A stretch of 64,000 nt of DNA from Ovis canadensis (Eukaryota > Chordata > Mammalia > Artiodactyla > Bovidae): contig NC_091247.1 of the NCBI RefSeq assembly GCF_042477335.2, positions 13,679,001 to 13,743,000 of the forward strand. Direction: 5' to 3'. A program made the position numbers and the translations under genes. The notes under the pieces were generated by a model. It was not told the origin of the DNA. It did not search any database and was given only the letters and a program-made list of their open reading frames with translations. This document shows positions 11,101 through 62,559 of the stretch, one piece after another. The first letter of the stretch is position 1. Every line of letters starts with the position of its first letter.

Positions 11101-14100
11101 GTAGTGGTCCTCGGAGAGGCAGGGAGCCCCTGGAGTCAGAGGATGTGCTGGATTTGGGGAGAAACAGGGCCAGGCCTGAACGCAGTCTTCTATGCCTCAG
11201 CATCATTTGGGCAGCTCCTAGGGAGGCAGATTCCTCAGCCTCACCTCTGGGGAGCTGGGGTGGGCCCCAGGGACCTGCGGGTGTCATACCCAGCCCCAGT
11301 GATTCTGGCAGGCAGCCAGGAGTGGGACCGCCTTTCCAGGACAGCCCCTCTTACTCCACCTCCTGATTAAGCACCTACCTATGGGGCTGGGCTGAGGGCT
11401 GGGCACTGTGGGGAAAGTAGATGATGTGGAGGTACAGCCAGCCAGTAGGACCAGTAGGATTATAAGTAAATGGTAGTACGTATGCAGTCCCAAATTCTGG
11501 AGACCCCAGTGGTGGGTGACCCCACCCCAGGAACATCCCCTTTGAGACTGTCATACTCACAGGAAGGGCTGCCTTGGGTAAACAGCTTCTTTGTTCATGG
11601 CAGGCACTTTACATATGTTGTCTGACGCCCCCGATCACCCTGTGGATATGAGGATGGCGTCCTCATGGTAAAGATAAGGCAACAGTGGCTCAGAGAGGTG
11701 ACCCGACTTGTCCAGGGATGCAGCTAGCCTCTCAGATCTGAAGTCCACCTGGTTCGGTAACCATGTGCTTCTGAGCCGCCTTCACAGTCTGCACGGTGCT
11801 CTCTTTGACCTCACCCTTCACAGGCTCCCTGGGATGATGACTGTGGTTGACTCCATCTCATCCCTGCAGACATGGGCTCTGCCAGAGCAGCAGCTCGCCC
11901 AGAGACATACAGCAAGTGTGGGTACAGCTGGCCTTGATCCTAGGGCTAGCTGCCCCCGGGCCTTTAGGAGAGTATTCATCTTGTCCCACCCTGCATCAGG
12001 ACTCAGAGGCGAGCTGGCATGGTCCCTGTCCTCAGGGTGGCTTAGAGCAGGAGGTGGGCAGCTACACCCCGGGCAGTTGAGGATAAGGGATGAACGTGAA
12101 TCTTCGAGGACCCAGAAGACAGAATGGCCAGCTCTAGGGGAGAGGCAGGGGATGTGAGGAATCCCTGCCAAGGCACAGAGGTTTGGAAGAACCTGGAAGG
12201 ACAACAGGGGGCTTAGTGTGGCTGGGGCCCAGGGAAGTGGAGGGGGAGCCACGAGGGGGTAACATAATAAGGGTCCTATACCTTCAAGCAAAGGGCCTGG
12301 GCATTATCTGGGGTCAGAGGGGATCTTTGGAAGGAATTAACTCTGGGCTCAGCACTTGGAGATGAGCCTTTGTCTCCTGGTTTCTCAGCTAAGCTTGTGG
12401 TTATGTCTGGTTCAGCCTGAAGGATGAGCCAGTCTAGGGGTCTGGCAGCTTTTGGCTGGGGAAGGTTTCTGGCCTCTGGGATTGGCTGCCAAGCCAGAGT
12501 TCTCTCTTGCTGGCCCAGAGCCCCAGCTTCACATCCAGCAACTCTACAGAAAAACATTTCCCCCTCCTCATGACCTTCTGCCCTCTCACTGTCAGACCTT
12601 CCTGCCAGCTCCCAGGAACCTTCTCCGTCCACATTTTGCCAAACCCCTGGGGCCTGGCAGACTGTGTGTGTCCAGGCAGTGCAGAACCCTGTGGGCTTTC
12701 TTCCAAATCCCTCCGGGCCTGATCCAACCCAGCAAGGAGGAGATTCAGGGCCCCCTGGGGCAGCCCCCCAAACCCACTCATCAAGACCAGCACTGGCCTG
12801 GCCCAGAGAACAGTGCTCTGAGCATTGGGATAGCATCCTGTGCCTCTGCCATGTTGTCATTGGACTGCTCATCCCTGTGAGTTTCCAGAACCAACATTTC
12901 TTCCCGGTCACAGCCCTTGATCCCCCAGTTCAGAGCTTGGAAAGTTCTTAAAAATCAGAGGCTGGCCATCATTGCTCAGATGGAGAGACAGAAGCTCATG
13001 GACAGGCAGGGTCATCCCTCTGTAGAGAGCTTCTATTAGGAAGAGCCCAAAGCCAGGTAGGCAACCCAGAGACTAGAGGAGAACACAGTCTAAGGTGGGG
13101 GTGAGCTCCAGAGTCAGGCAGACCAAACCCCAGCTCAGCTACCTTCTCACTCTGGGACTTGGGAACACAGTTTCTCTGAGCCTCAGTTCCTTCATCCACA
13201 CAATGGGGATAATAGTTCCTACCATGCAACGTTGCTGCTGAAAGCAAATGCGATTATATATGTACGGGGCCTAGCACGATGCCCGGTACGCAGGAAGTGC
13301 TCCATGTATGTTGGTTATTATCACCATGGCTTTCTTCCATCTCTTCCTCATGGAAACCGACCTGGGCCATTAACATTCTTGATCGAAAAATGGAACAGCC
13401 ATATGGCCATGCCCACTGGATGTCCCCGGCCAACTTGAAATCTCCTCCTGGCACTGGACTGTCAAAAGGCACATCCTATTGGCCAGACAGCCAATCATCC
13501 TTGACCTGAACTGTCAAGGGCTGTGGGGCTGTGTTGGCGCCAGTGTGAGGTCAGCCAGGCATCTTAGGTGGGAGACGGGGAGAGGAAGCGGTCAGTCCCT
13601 GACCACCCTCTGTATGTCAGGTACCTGGCATGTCTCAGCCACCTGCCTCTCCAAGTGCTTGGATGCATGAAGGGCTTGGCCCATTGCCTGGTACTTGGTA
13701 AGCGGCATTGGTAACTTTCAAGGTAGCCTGGAGAGGAAGAGGCAGTGAGTCTAATGAGCAGAGCTTATTCTAGAGCCAGGCTGGGGTTGCCAGGCTGGGT
13801 CCACCTCTTCTGGGCTGGGCAACCCCAGGCTCTTTGATTTTCACCTCTCAAAAAGGAGATGGTATCAGGGCACCCTGGTGGGGTTAAGGCCAGGCTCTGT
13901 GAAATCATGCCCGTGTGCACTATACCCAGTGCCAGGGAGTGTGCCCAGGAGGTGCTAGCTGCTGCTCTTGAATCTTCCTGATTCCTCCCCATTCTGAGAG
14001 AGAGAGGGAGAGAGGTGTGCTCATCCCTGTTTGACAGATGAGGGAACAGGTTCAGAGAGGTGAAGTGAGTTGCCCAAGGTTGCACAGCAAGCAAGTGATT

Positions 14101-14248
14101 GAGCCAGGATTTGAACTCAGATGTGGGCCCTGGGTCCCCCTCCTTCTCCAGGCCTTTGAGGACCTCTGGGGGGCTGCCAGGCGGTGCTGACCCTGGCTCA
14201 GCCCCCTCCCATGCCCTCCTGTTGCAGGTCATCCTTTTTCAGTACTGA
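1899..14248 (+). CDS. LHX6: LHX6, LIM-homeobox transcription factor (3' part, six exons)
   Basis: LIM-homeodomain transcription factor acting in the nucleus; known for specifying and migrating medial ganglionic eminence interneurons and for jaw and tooth mesenchyme. Visible coding exons are 1899-2119, 4564-4664, 4882-4977, 5179-5353, 9844-9947 and 14228-14248. All have AG acceptors, GT donors at every internal end, and matching phase. They encode about 238 C-terminal residues: LIM domain 2 ([13 protein letters not shown]... with Cys/His/Asp zinc ligands), a linker, the homeodomain (KRARTSF to [12 protein letters not shown]), and a Ser/Pro-rich tail ending VILFQY. The match to remembered mammalian LHX6 is nearly residue for residue. 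LHX8, its paralogue, has a different linker and tail. Upstream exons (N-terminus and LIM domain 1) lie outside the window. No frameshift or premature stop is seen. Confidence 0.97.
2707..2826 (-). repeat. Bov-A/Bov-tA SINE fragment
   Basis: Reverse-strand BovA motif (CTCAGTTGTGTCCACCTCTT ... CAGAATACTGGAGTGG ... CCAGGGGATCTT); lacks the tRNA-derived head. Confidence 0.85.
3041..3241 (-). repeat. Bov-tA SINE
   Basis: Full-length reverse copy ending in the tRNA-derived head (CCACTGCGCCACCTGGGAAGCC). The B-box region reads GGTCGAACCC. Confidence 0.9.
3600..3960 (+). repeat. Old L1 (L1M-type) 3' fragment
   Basis: Resembles the L1ME-type 3' UTR: TTTTAATTTTCTTCTTTGTG followed by CTTATCTGAATTTTCTGAG and an AT-rich end. 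Assigned from memory; edges uncertain. Confidence 0.45.
4564..4664 (+). CDS. LHX6: LHX6 exon, linker and start of homeodomain
   Basis: Acceptor CCCCCAG; donor GTACCC at 4665. It opens with GG completing Gly, then reads [33 protein letters not shown]. The basic KRARTSF stretch is the N-terminal arm and start of helix 1 of the homeodomain. Ends in phase 0. Confidence 0.96.
4882..4977 (+). CDS. LHX6: LHX6 exon, homeodomain helices 1-2
   Basis: 96 bases, 32 whole codons, between CTGGCAG and GTGGGG. Reads [16 protein letters not shown] through [13 protein letters not shown]. It lies between two very short introns (217 and 201 bases), all inside the CpG-dense block. Confidence 0.96.
5179..5353 (+). 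CDS. LHX6: LHX6 exon, recognition helix and Ser/Pro tail
   Basis: Starts [13 protein letters not shown], the DNA-recognition helix 3. Continues with a Pro-rich stretch ([15 protein letters not shown]), then [27 protein letters not shown]. Donor GTAAGT at 5354. Retention of the following intron would add only Lys before a stop (IESK), giving a protein without the last 42 residues. Confidence 0.96.
6067..6291 (-). repeat. Bov-tA SINE with target-site duplication
   Basis: Complete reverse copy flanked by a perfect 11-base direct repeat, AAGCACTGGGA, at 6056-6066 and 6292-6302. This marks a clean L1/RTE-style insertion. Confidence 0.93.
6850..7075 (+). repeat. MIR SINE
   Basis: Core CACTTACAAGCTGTGAGACA, then CTCATCTGTAAAAATGAAGA and a diverged 3' end; typical MIR order. 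Confidence 0.7.
7664..7869 (+). repeat. Bov-tA SINE with target-site duplication
   Basis: Head GCTTCCCTTGTAGCTCAGTT with B-box GGTTCGATCC, then the BovA body. Flanked by a perfect 12-base repeat, CTTCAAGCTTGG, at 7652-7663 and 7870-7881. Confidence 0.94.
8690..9275 (-). repeat. L1 LINE 3' fragment
   Basis: Reverse complement of the L1 end region (GCAAATGGCATTATTTCCTT, TATGGCTGAGTAGTATTC, CCATTCATCTGTCGATGGGC). An (AT)n run is embedded at about 8778-8806. Confidence 0.85.
9319..9530 (+). repeat. Bov-tA SINE
   Basis: Head CTTCCCAGGTGGCACAGTTGG through GGGTCGCAAAGAGTGGGACAC, ending in a short CA-rich tail. Confidence 0.92.
9571..9671 (+). repeat. CHR-type tRNA-derived SINE with target-site duplication
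   Basis: GGGACTTCCCTGGCGGTCCA ... GGGTTTGATCCCTGGTCAGG ... CTAAGATCCCA. A perfect 11-base repeat, AAAGACTTTCA, lies at 9560-9570 and 9668-9678. Confidence 0.88.
9844..9947 (+). CDS. LHX6: LHX6 exon, C-terminal tail
   Basis: Acceptor CCACAG, donor GTAAAT at 9948. Starts with GT completing Ser and reads [20 protein letters not shown] then [18 protein letters not shown]-type SINE ends only about 165 bases upstream of the acceptor. Confidence 0.95.
13108..13325 (+). repeat. MIR SINE
   Basis: CAGGCAGACC...TACCTTCTCACTCTGGGACTTG core, then CCTTCATCCACACAATGGGG, GGAAGTGCTCCATGTATGTT and GGTTATTATC end. Confidence 0.7.
14020..14125 (-). repeat. MIR SINE fragment
   Basis: TTTGACAGATGAGGGAACAGG, GTTGCCCAAGGTTGCACAGC and GATTTGAACTCAGATG are the reverse MIR core. 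Confidence 0.75.
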
Positions 14249-16450
14249 CACTGCCGGCACTTCCGCATCTGTCCATGGGCGACCTGCAGCTGTCCCTTAG
14301 CCGCTGAAACTCAGAGTCTGAGCTGCTGCCAGGGATCACCCGCTCCGCATCCACCCCTCATCTGCCATCCTGCCCGCCGCCAGCTGGGCCCCTGGGCCTG
14401 GCCTCCCTGTCTCCTGCTGAGAACCAGAACCCACCAGGAGCACTGTGGAGCCCTCCTCCAGGAAAGCAGAGCTCCCTGATACGTGGAGCCAGGGTGAAAA
14501 CAGCCTGCGTTTCCCATTTAGACAGGAGTCGTCCTCTTCAACTTAAGCTGATCACAATAGCAAAAGGCCGAATTGAATTGCGTGACGCCAACAGCCTTCC
14601 AATTTACAGGTTTTCTTTCCTCCCGTGTTGGCCTTTGCTACTTCCTTGGAACCATCTCCAAATTCTGAATAGTCAACAACCCCCAGTGTTATCCGCTCTG
14701 TTGCTTTTGTCTGGAAGACTCTACAGTGTTTGTGGGATGTCCCCAAAGGAAAGCTATGTTCTAATTTTATCATTTCCATCTGTCTGGTTATGTCAAGTTA
14801 ATTCAGAGAGAGAAAAGACACTGACCAACCCTGAGAGGCCCAACAGGGCAAAGATGGAGGCCTGCCCAGACCAAGAGGCAGTGGGATAGGCAGGGGCTGG
14901 GGAGGGGGTGGTGGACAAAGACCTCCATTAGTTTGGAGGCCCAGGAGAAGGAGTCGGCATGTTGGGCTGGGAGGGGCATGAGCCATTTTAAGGAGAGGAA
15001 AGAGGAAGCTCGGGGTGTGTGTGCTGGGGGCCCCGCTTTCCCCCAGTTATCCAGCATATGTGCGGAGGCATGGCAGAGGTGGGTTTTGATCTGTGTGGTG
15101 ACATTTCTGAATATCTGGACAGGTTACACTTGGGGATGCTTCTTGGCTACTTGTTGACTCCCGATGGGTGGGGCTGCTTGGGCCACATCTTTTTTTTGGC
15201 GGGGGCAGGGGTGTATCTCCTGAAGGGACTGGGGAATGGAGCCCAGGGAAAGGGCAGTCAGAGCATTCATTCTGGACCCATCTCTGCATAGAAAGAGGGT
15301 CCTGATGCTGAGTGAGTGTGCCAAGCCCAGGGTTCTAGCTGGCACTTCTGGGCTTCTCCAACAACCCTGCCCAGAGCCAGCCCCACCTACTCCAGAGAAT
15401 GCGGGCCAGACAGCTGTGCTCACACCCTCCCTGTCCTGCTACTCTCCCCCCGCCCCCACAAAACAAAAGGGCTCATGCTGCACAAGACCATGATTTATGT
15501 TTTCAGGGGACGCCCATTTGTCCCAAGGTTATCCTGTAATTTTAGAATTACTTTGTGTCCTGATGCATTTCCCACTAGAGGCTGCTAGTAAGCATGTTTC
15601 AGCCCAAGTCATCTTTCCTGCTTTGGTTCATCTGGTATGTTGCTTTGGGAAGGAGACTCTAGGACAGGGAAAGCAAGTTCATGGTACACAGGTATCTGCT
15701 GTCCCTGGTTTCACCCGTGGCAGACATCGATAATCGATTGCAGCACTATCTCGCTGAGTCTGGATAAGGGTTCAGAATCCAAATGCTTGAAGTTGGCGCT
15801 TAAGATGAAAACTTATATGCCATTCTCGCTCTGGGATCTGGAAGGAGGGCTGGGCCCGGGTGCAGCTCCCGAAGGGAACCTGCTCTTTTTGCTTTCAAAG
15901 ACAGTTCCAGCTGACTCAGGGCAAAGAGAAGGCACCCCTCCAAATGCAGTTGGTGCAGCTTAGTGCAGAACTCACCTAGTGAATAATATGTGCCTAGCCC
16001 TGTGCTCGGAGCTGACCTTAACAGGAGCAGCTGGGCCCGATCCCTGGTGATTGGGGAGCTCTAACTTTTCCTTTGCTTTCTGCTCCCAGTGATCGCAGTC
16101 CCAAGCAGCATCATGTGGTGAGTGGCCAGCCAAGTCCTGCCCGGGGTCACCTAGTACCACTCTGCCTTGAGCCTCCCCACCCAGGGTCTGTTCCTTGCGT
16201 GGATCACGTGGTTGTAGCATGTTGCGGTTCAGACATGTCTCCACTAGCCTGATAGAGCAGCCTGAGAACCTCCAGGCCATCAGGACTATTTATTTAAATA
16301 CAAAGCAAAAGGGGGAAACACACATACACACACGGAAAAAAAAATTGTAAGCACTTTTTTGTAAAACCAATGTCTGTTTTGTTACATACCTTTCATGTTG
16401 TGCTTTGTAAATGTCTTATTTGTGTAATAAATAAAGTTAATGCAAGTAGA
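14228..16450 (+). other. LHX6: LHX6 last exon: six codons plus 3' UTR
   Basis: Acceptor TGTTGCAG at 14220-14227. The coding part is only VILFQY and TGA (14228-14248). The remaining ~2.2 kb is read as 3' UTR because two overlapping AATAAA hexamers lie at 16426-16435 and no earlier canonical signal was noticed. The UTR is almost free of recognisable interspersed repeats, unlike the flanks. It ends with an AU-rich stretch (TATTTATTTAAA near 16287). The exact cleavage site is inferred to be about 16440-16460. Confidence 0.85.
16426..16435 (+). terminator. LHX6: LHX6 polyadenylation signals (tandem overlapping AATAAA)
   Basis: AATAAA at 16426-16431 and again at 16430-16435, preceded by T-rich sequence. 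This is the first canonical hexamer noticed downstream of the stop. Confidence 0.8.
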
Positions 16451-18671
16451 AGTGCTGGCACTGACCTCCAGAGCACAACAGGATTCCATTTCTTTCCTGT
16501 TCTCTGGTGAAGGGCTCAGGCTCAGGCCTGGCCCCCAGAGTAGCAGGGCTGCTAGACAGTGAAACCCCTTCCCAGAAGGTTGGTTCTGTTTCCCAGCTAG
16601 GAGGCTGAGCAGGGTAAAGGCATCATGGTGGGTTTCTTCTCTAGTCTGTGCTGTGCCGGAAATCAGACTGGCTGGTGTCCTACCACTCTCCCGACCACAC
16701 TCTGCTGGGCCCCGTGCTGACATTGCAGGCTCAGAAAAGAGCCCGGGAGAAGCTCTCAGTCAGGCAAATGCTGTAGACAGATGGATCCCTCCCCATGTGC
16801 TGTCTGGACTTAGGGAGGGGGGCACTTGAGCTGTATCCTCAGATGAGAAGGTCACAGAGTAAGTCCACGAGAGGAGATGCTGGGAGGCCAGAGACGGAAG
16901 CATAGAGGAACCTGACTGGGAAATGGGGTGGAGTGAAGGGAATATGGACTGGAGACGAGGGTGACAACTGGCCTGGTTGGGTTCCAGAGCCACTGTGTAA
17001 TCTAGGGAGCAGGCATCCTGCTGCTGGTTGCCGAATTTTCTTTTAATGGCAGAACCGTTTGTGGAAGCCCAGGCTCACCAGGAAGGGAGGAGACTGGCTG
17101 TGCCTGGTGCGGAGGCTTCCCCAGCAGACCTTGTAGCCTGGAACAGTCACTCAAGCCTCGGCTCAGGGTGGCCATGGTCCCCGCCCCTGCAGGGCCCCTC
17201 TGTTTAGTTGTTGCATGCTCCATCCCTGACCTTACCCCTTCCCTCCCTCTCCACTCCTCCAATCCATTTATCAAATGTTGATTTAGATATATGTGTATCT
17301 TTGAAAATAGTTTTAAGTTTGTGTGTCTTTCTTTACATGAATGTACTTTCTATTTTCAAAACATACTTTGGAATCCCCCGGTGGCCATCCCATCCTATCT
17401 CCTGAGGGGACTGTTGCCTTGGAGGGGAAAGGTGATCTCTCCCCCACACCCCACCCCCTCCATCCCCTCCATGGCTTAGCTGAACATGCCCAGACCTCCC
17501 TTGACCCCTGGCTCTGCACCAGCATGCCACTCATGAGTCCCCAGTTCAAATAGCTAGTTTCTTGTCCCTGTAGACCTTGGCAGAGCCCTCCTAGGCCTGA
17601 CTCTCTCTCCTGGGCAGCCCCTGGTGAGCCACGGGACAAGGTGCAGGCAGTTGCAGGAGCCAGTAGCCTCTAAGATGGGAAAGCTAGGCAAAGATCCAGG
17701 ATACCTGTGGCCCAAGTATAGCCCTGGAACATGTTACCACTTCCTCTGCTGGTTTTCAGCTGACACATAAGATCCCTGGGGGTGATTCTGAAGAATAATT
17801 ACTCTGTACGCACAGCTAAGAAATTAGTTTTTAAAGCAAGCACATACCGAATTCCTGCTAAGTGCCAGCTCCTTGTATTGTTTCATTCAATCCACACAGC
17901 TACCCTCTGGGTATAAGCATCATCATACCCATTTTACAGATGGGGAATCTGAAACTCAGAGATGTGAAGTGACTTGCCCAAGGTTGTATGATACTTGTGA
18001 TTGAGCTGGGATGTATGATGTGTATGATGCCAACACTGGATTCTTTCTGGGGCACCGTACTGATTCTGTGCTTAGGGTATGAGACCCAGCTAGGGAAGCT
18101 TCAGAGAGGGAGCAGCTGCTGTGGGCAACCATTTCTGCACTTACAAGATACCAGCTGTGAACCTGGGCACAGTCATCCTGTCCTATTGCTCTGTGAAATC
18201 AAGATTGATCAGGCAGGCTGCTTGTGGTTAAAAAAAAAAAAAAAGTAATAAAGCTGGCCTTTATCTTCAGAGGGACTCAGATTCAAATGCTATATGACCA
18301 AGGTCAGGTCAAATCTCCCTGAACCTCAGATTCCCCCTCTGTAAAGGTGACGTTAAGCTCTCTTGTACAAAGAAGGCTATTATGAGGAGCTGAGGTAATA
18401 CACCCAAGCTGCCTGCACCTATGAATTGCTCATTCAATTACATGTATCTGTCATTATAAAGTGATGGCTCTCAAACTTCCGTATGTGTAAGAAATAGCTG
18501 AGAATGCGAATTGCTGGGCCCTAATCTCAGCGATTCTGATTAGCAGATACTAGGATGGGGCTGAGCATAGCTAGTTCACAATTTTGCTGAGGTGATTCTG
18601 ACACAAGTGGAATGAGGGTCCCATCCCAAGGGATAGTCTAAGGAAATCAGGGCCACTGACTGCAGACAACC
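16451..18671. other. Intergenic gap between convergent LHX6 and MORN5
   Basis: About 2.2 kb. Contains MIR/L2-like sequence (17840-18010), a short A-run (18230-18244), an MIR fragment (18262-18400) and a MER5-like element (18463-18612). The first ~1.3 kb shows nothing recognisable. Confidence 0.6.
18463..18612 (+). repeat. MER5A-like hAT DNA transposon remnant
   Basis: GGCTCTCAAACTTCCGTATG, GAATTGCTGGGCC and GAGGTGATTCTGACAC follow MER5A order (non-autonomous hAT element). Assigned from memory of the consensus. Confidence 0.6.
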
Positions 18672-18677
18672 TTTATT
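18672..18677 (-). terminator. MORN5: MORN5 polyadenylation signal
   Basis: Plus-strand TTTATT is AATAAA on the minus strand, 106 bases beyond the MORN5 stop codon. This implies a short 3' UTR of roughly 125-140 bases. Confidence 0.75.
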
Positions 18678-18783
18678 CCTAGAGTCCAAAGTCAGGTCCT
18701 AGAACTATATAGCCTGCCCCCCTCCCCGGTCTAGCCAGGGCCAGGCGCACAGAAGGAAGCCTGTGATGGAGAGGCGACAGCAC

Positions 18784-52716
<33,933 letters not shown>

Positions 52717-53011
52717 GGCGCCTGCCTCTAGCTTCCAGTCTTTGGGACACCTGAGTCTCAGCGCATCCTGCCTCACCATGACAACCAGGATGGATGGGCG
52801 GGGCCGAGAAGAAGCCCCACCCACACGGACCGGGAACTTCCCGGCTTTGCGCAGGCTCCTTGGCTTGTGGTTGGGCAAAGCAGCGCGCCTGCGTGCCGCC
52901 ACCGCTGCGCATGCGCAGGCGCTAAGTGGCCTCGGCGGTCGGAAGGGGAGTTCAAGGAGACGGGGGAGACGCGGCAGCGGGCACCTCCTCGGGGTCGCGG
53001 CTAAAGCCATC
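52717..53011. promoter_or_regulatory. Bidirectional MORN5/NDUFA8 promoter, CpG-rich
   Basis: Only 295 bases separate the two divergent start codons. The segment is CpG-rich, has no obvious TATA box, and contains a palindromic NRF1-type site, a CGGAAG ETS-type core (52940-52945) and a 15-base inverted repeat (52830-52844). CpG richness extends into NDUFA8 intron 1 to about 53200. TSS positions cannot be read from sequence alone. Confidence 0.85.
52905..52918. promoter_or_regulatory. NRF1-type palindrome
   Basis: CTGCGCATGCGCAG is a perfect 14-base palindrome containing TGCGCATGCGCA, a full match to the NRF1 consensus YGCGCAYGCGCR. NRF1 controls many nuclear genes for respiratory-chain subunits, which suits NDUFA8. 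It lies about 95 bases before the NDUFA8 ATG and 190 from the MORN5 ATG. Confidence 0.8.
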
Positions 53012-60677
<7,666 letters not shown>

Positions 60678-60904
60678 TAGGATCTTTTCACCTAAGTGCT
60701 GGTGGGCTGAATCCTCAAGGTGTGTGTTTATCTTCTTGGTGAATGTCCAGCTAAGTTAAGTGGAAGGATAATGTTACTGACTAATTCTGCTAGGAAATAG
60801 AAGACTGCAATCAGATAGACCACTGTAAAGCTGACAATAAGTGATACTTATTTTTGTTATGTGTTTTATTATTTGGCTTCCCTTGTGGCTCAGTTTGTTC
60901 TTTT

Positions 60905-61630
60905 CCTTTTTTAATTTTTTTGAAGTTGAGTTGATTTACACTGTTAGTGTGGCGTTATACAATGTTACTGATTCCTGCTGTACAACGTGGTGATTCAGTT
61001 ATATGTGTGCTTTTTTAAATAGTCTTTTCCATTATAGTTTTATCACAGAATACTGACTGCAGTTCCCTGTGCTGTACAGTAGTATCTTGTTTTTTATCCA
61101 TCCCATATATGGTAATTTGCATTTCTGTTCTGTGAGTCTGTTTCATAGATGTGTGTGTTTGTGCTGTATTTTAGGTCCTGCAGATAAGTGATATCATACT
61201 GTATTTGTCTCTGTCTGTCTAACATCACTTAGTTTAATCTCTAGGTCTGTCTGTGTTATTGCAAATGGCATTATTTCGTTCTCTTTTATGGCTGAGTTGG
61301 ATTCCATTGTACAGGGTTCCCAGGTAGCACTAGTGGTAAAGAACCCACCTGCCAATGCAGGAGATGTAAGGGATGCAGGTTCGATCCCTGGGTCAGGAAG
61401 ATCCCCTGGAGGAGGGCATGGCAACCCACTCCAGTAGTCTTGCTTGGAGAATCCCATGGACAGAGGAGCCTGATGGGCTGCAGTCCACGGTGTTGCAAAG
61501 ATTTGGACACAACTGGCGCCACTTATCGTGCAGGAGTCCATTGCGTACACCCCCTCACACCTTCTTCATCTGTTCAGTTATTGGTGGGCATGTAGGTTGG
61601 TTTCCATGTCTTGTCTATTGTGAATACTGG
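60905..61630 (-). repeat. L1 LINE 3' fragment split by Bov-tA
   Basis: Reverse L1 (GCTGTACAGTAGTATCTTG, GCAAATGGCATTATTTCG, TATGGCTGAGTTGGATTCC) stops at 61312 and resumes about 61533 (CTTCTTCATCTGTTCAG). A Bov-tA-like head (GGCTTCCCTTGTGGCTCAG, 60878-60896) lies just before it. Confidence 0.85.
61313..61531 (+). repeat. Bov-tA SINE nested in L1
   Basis: GGGTTCCCAGGTAGCACTAGTGG, GGTTCGATCCCTGGGTCAGG and the BovA body to TGGACACAACTGGCGCC. Confidence 0.93.
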
Positions 61631-62559
61631 CAGGTTCTTTAATCTCTGTGAATCACAATTTCCAAAATAGAGTAATACCTGTCATATAAGATTGTTGTGA
61701 GAAATTTGAAAAGGTTCATAAAAGCAACTTAGAACAGTGCTTGCTAGCTGTCAGCCATTCACTAGTTTGTTATCATTACTGCAGGACACACAGTTATGAT
61801 GGAAAGGAAGGTGTGTTTAAAGTCAAATGTTTAGATAGGCCACTATACTTAGTACTGTAAGTAGAAAAAGTCCAAATTGTAATTGTAAAAAAGGTTTTAA
61901 TAACCATATTAGTCAAAACTCAAGGGGGCAGAAACTGAATTCATAGGGAATTGACTCATGTAAGTGTAAAGTCCAGAAATAGGATTGGCATCAGGCAGGG
62001 CTGGATCCAAGGGCTTAAACAGTTTCATAACTACTTGGTGTCTTTTTGCTTCACCTCTTCTCCCCTCAGTTTCTTAGTTCTGCTTTTCTCTATCAAACTC
62101 ATTTTCAAAGAGACTTGCCTTGCTGTACCAGAAGTGGCCTCCAGCCACGCCAAGCTTCTGGCTCCTTACTTAGCAGACCCAGATGGAGTGCCCCCCAGTA
62201 GCATGAGCTGAGGTTCCTGGAACTGAGTCTCATTGTCCTGGCTGGTCAACTTCATGTATGTGTCTCTGAATCAGTTAGGTTTTGAGAGATAAAATACTGT
62301 GACTGGTCAGGCCTTGCCGTAAGTGGGGAGTAGATTTAGACTCATCTGAATCACATTGCCAAGCCATAGGGAGTGGTTGTTCCCCAAGGGAGAATTTGAA
62401 GGACGTTCTAGAAGAATGGGGAATAACTGCTGACTAGACAAATGAACAGATGTCCCCTACAGTGACGTAAGAGCTGTTCACACAATAGCTGTTTTCCTTC
62501 TTTCTTGCTTTTGCTGTCTTTGTCCACATGCAGAGATATTTTTGTACTTAAAAGTCATA

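Larger units (their letters stand above)
9948..14227 (+). other. LHX6: LHX6 last intron, 4.3 kb
   Basis: Free of young ruminant SINEs. Holds old elements: L2/MIR-like about 10630-11110, MER5-like about 11195-11310, MIR about 11595-11730, 13108-13325 and 14020-14125. The rest is GC-moderate with nothing recognised and no exon. Confidence 0.6.

Noticed and set aside
12276-12911. 211-codon minus-strand open frame in the LHX6 last intron
   Set aside because: No similarity, overlapped by equally long frames on the other strand, no splice or signal support.
17300-17360. 11-base inverted repeat TTTGAAAATAG / CTATTTTCAAA with a 39-base loop
   Set aside because: AT-rich and short; expected by chance at this scale, with no link to a known element.
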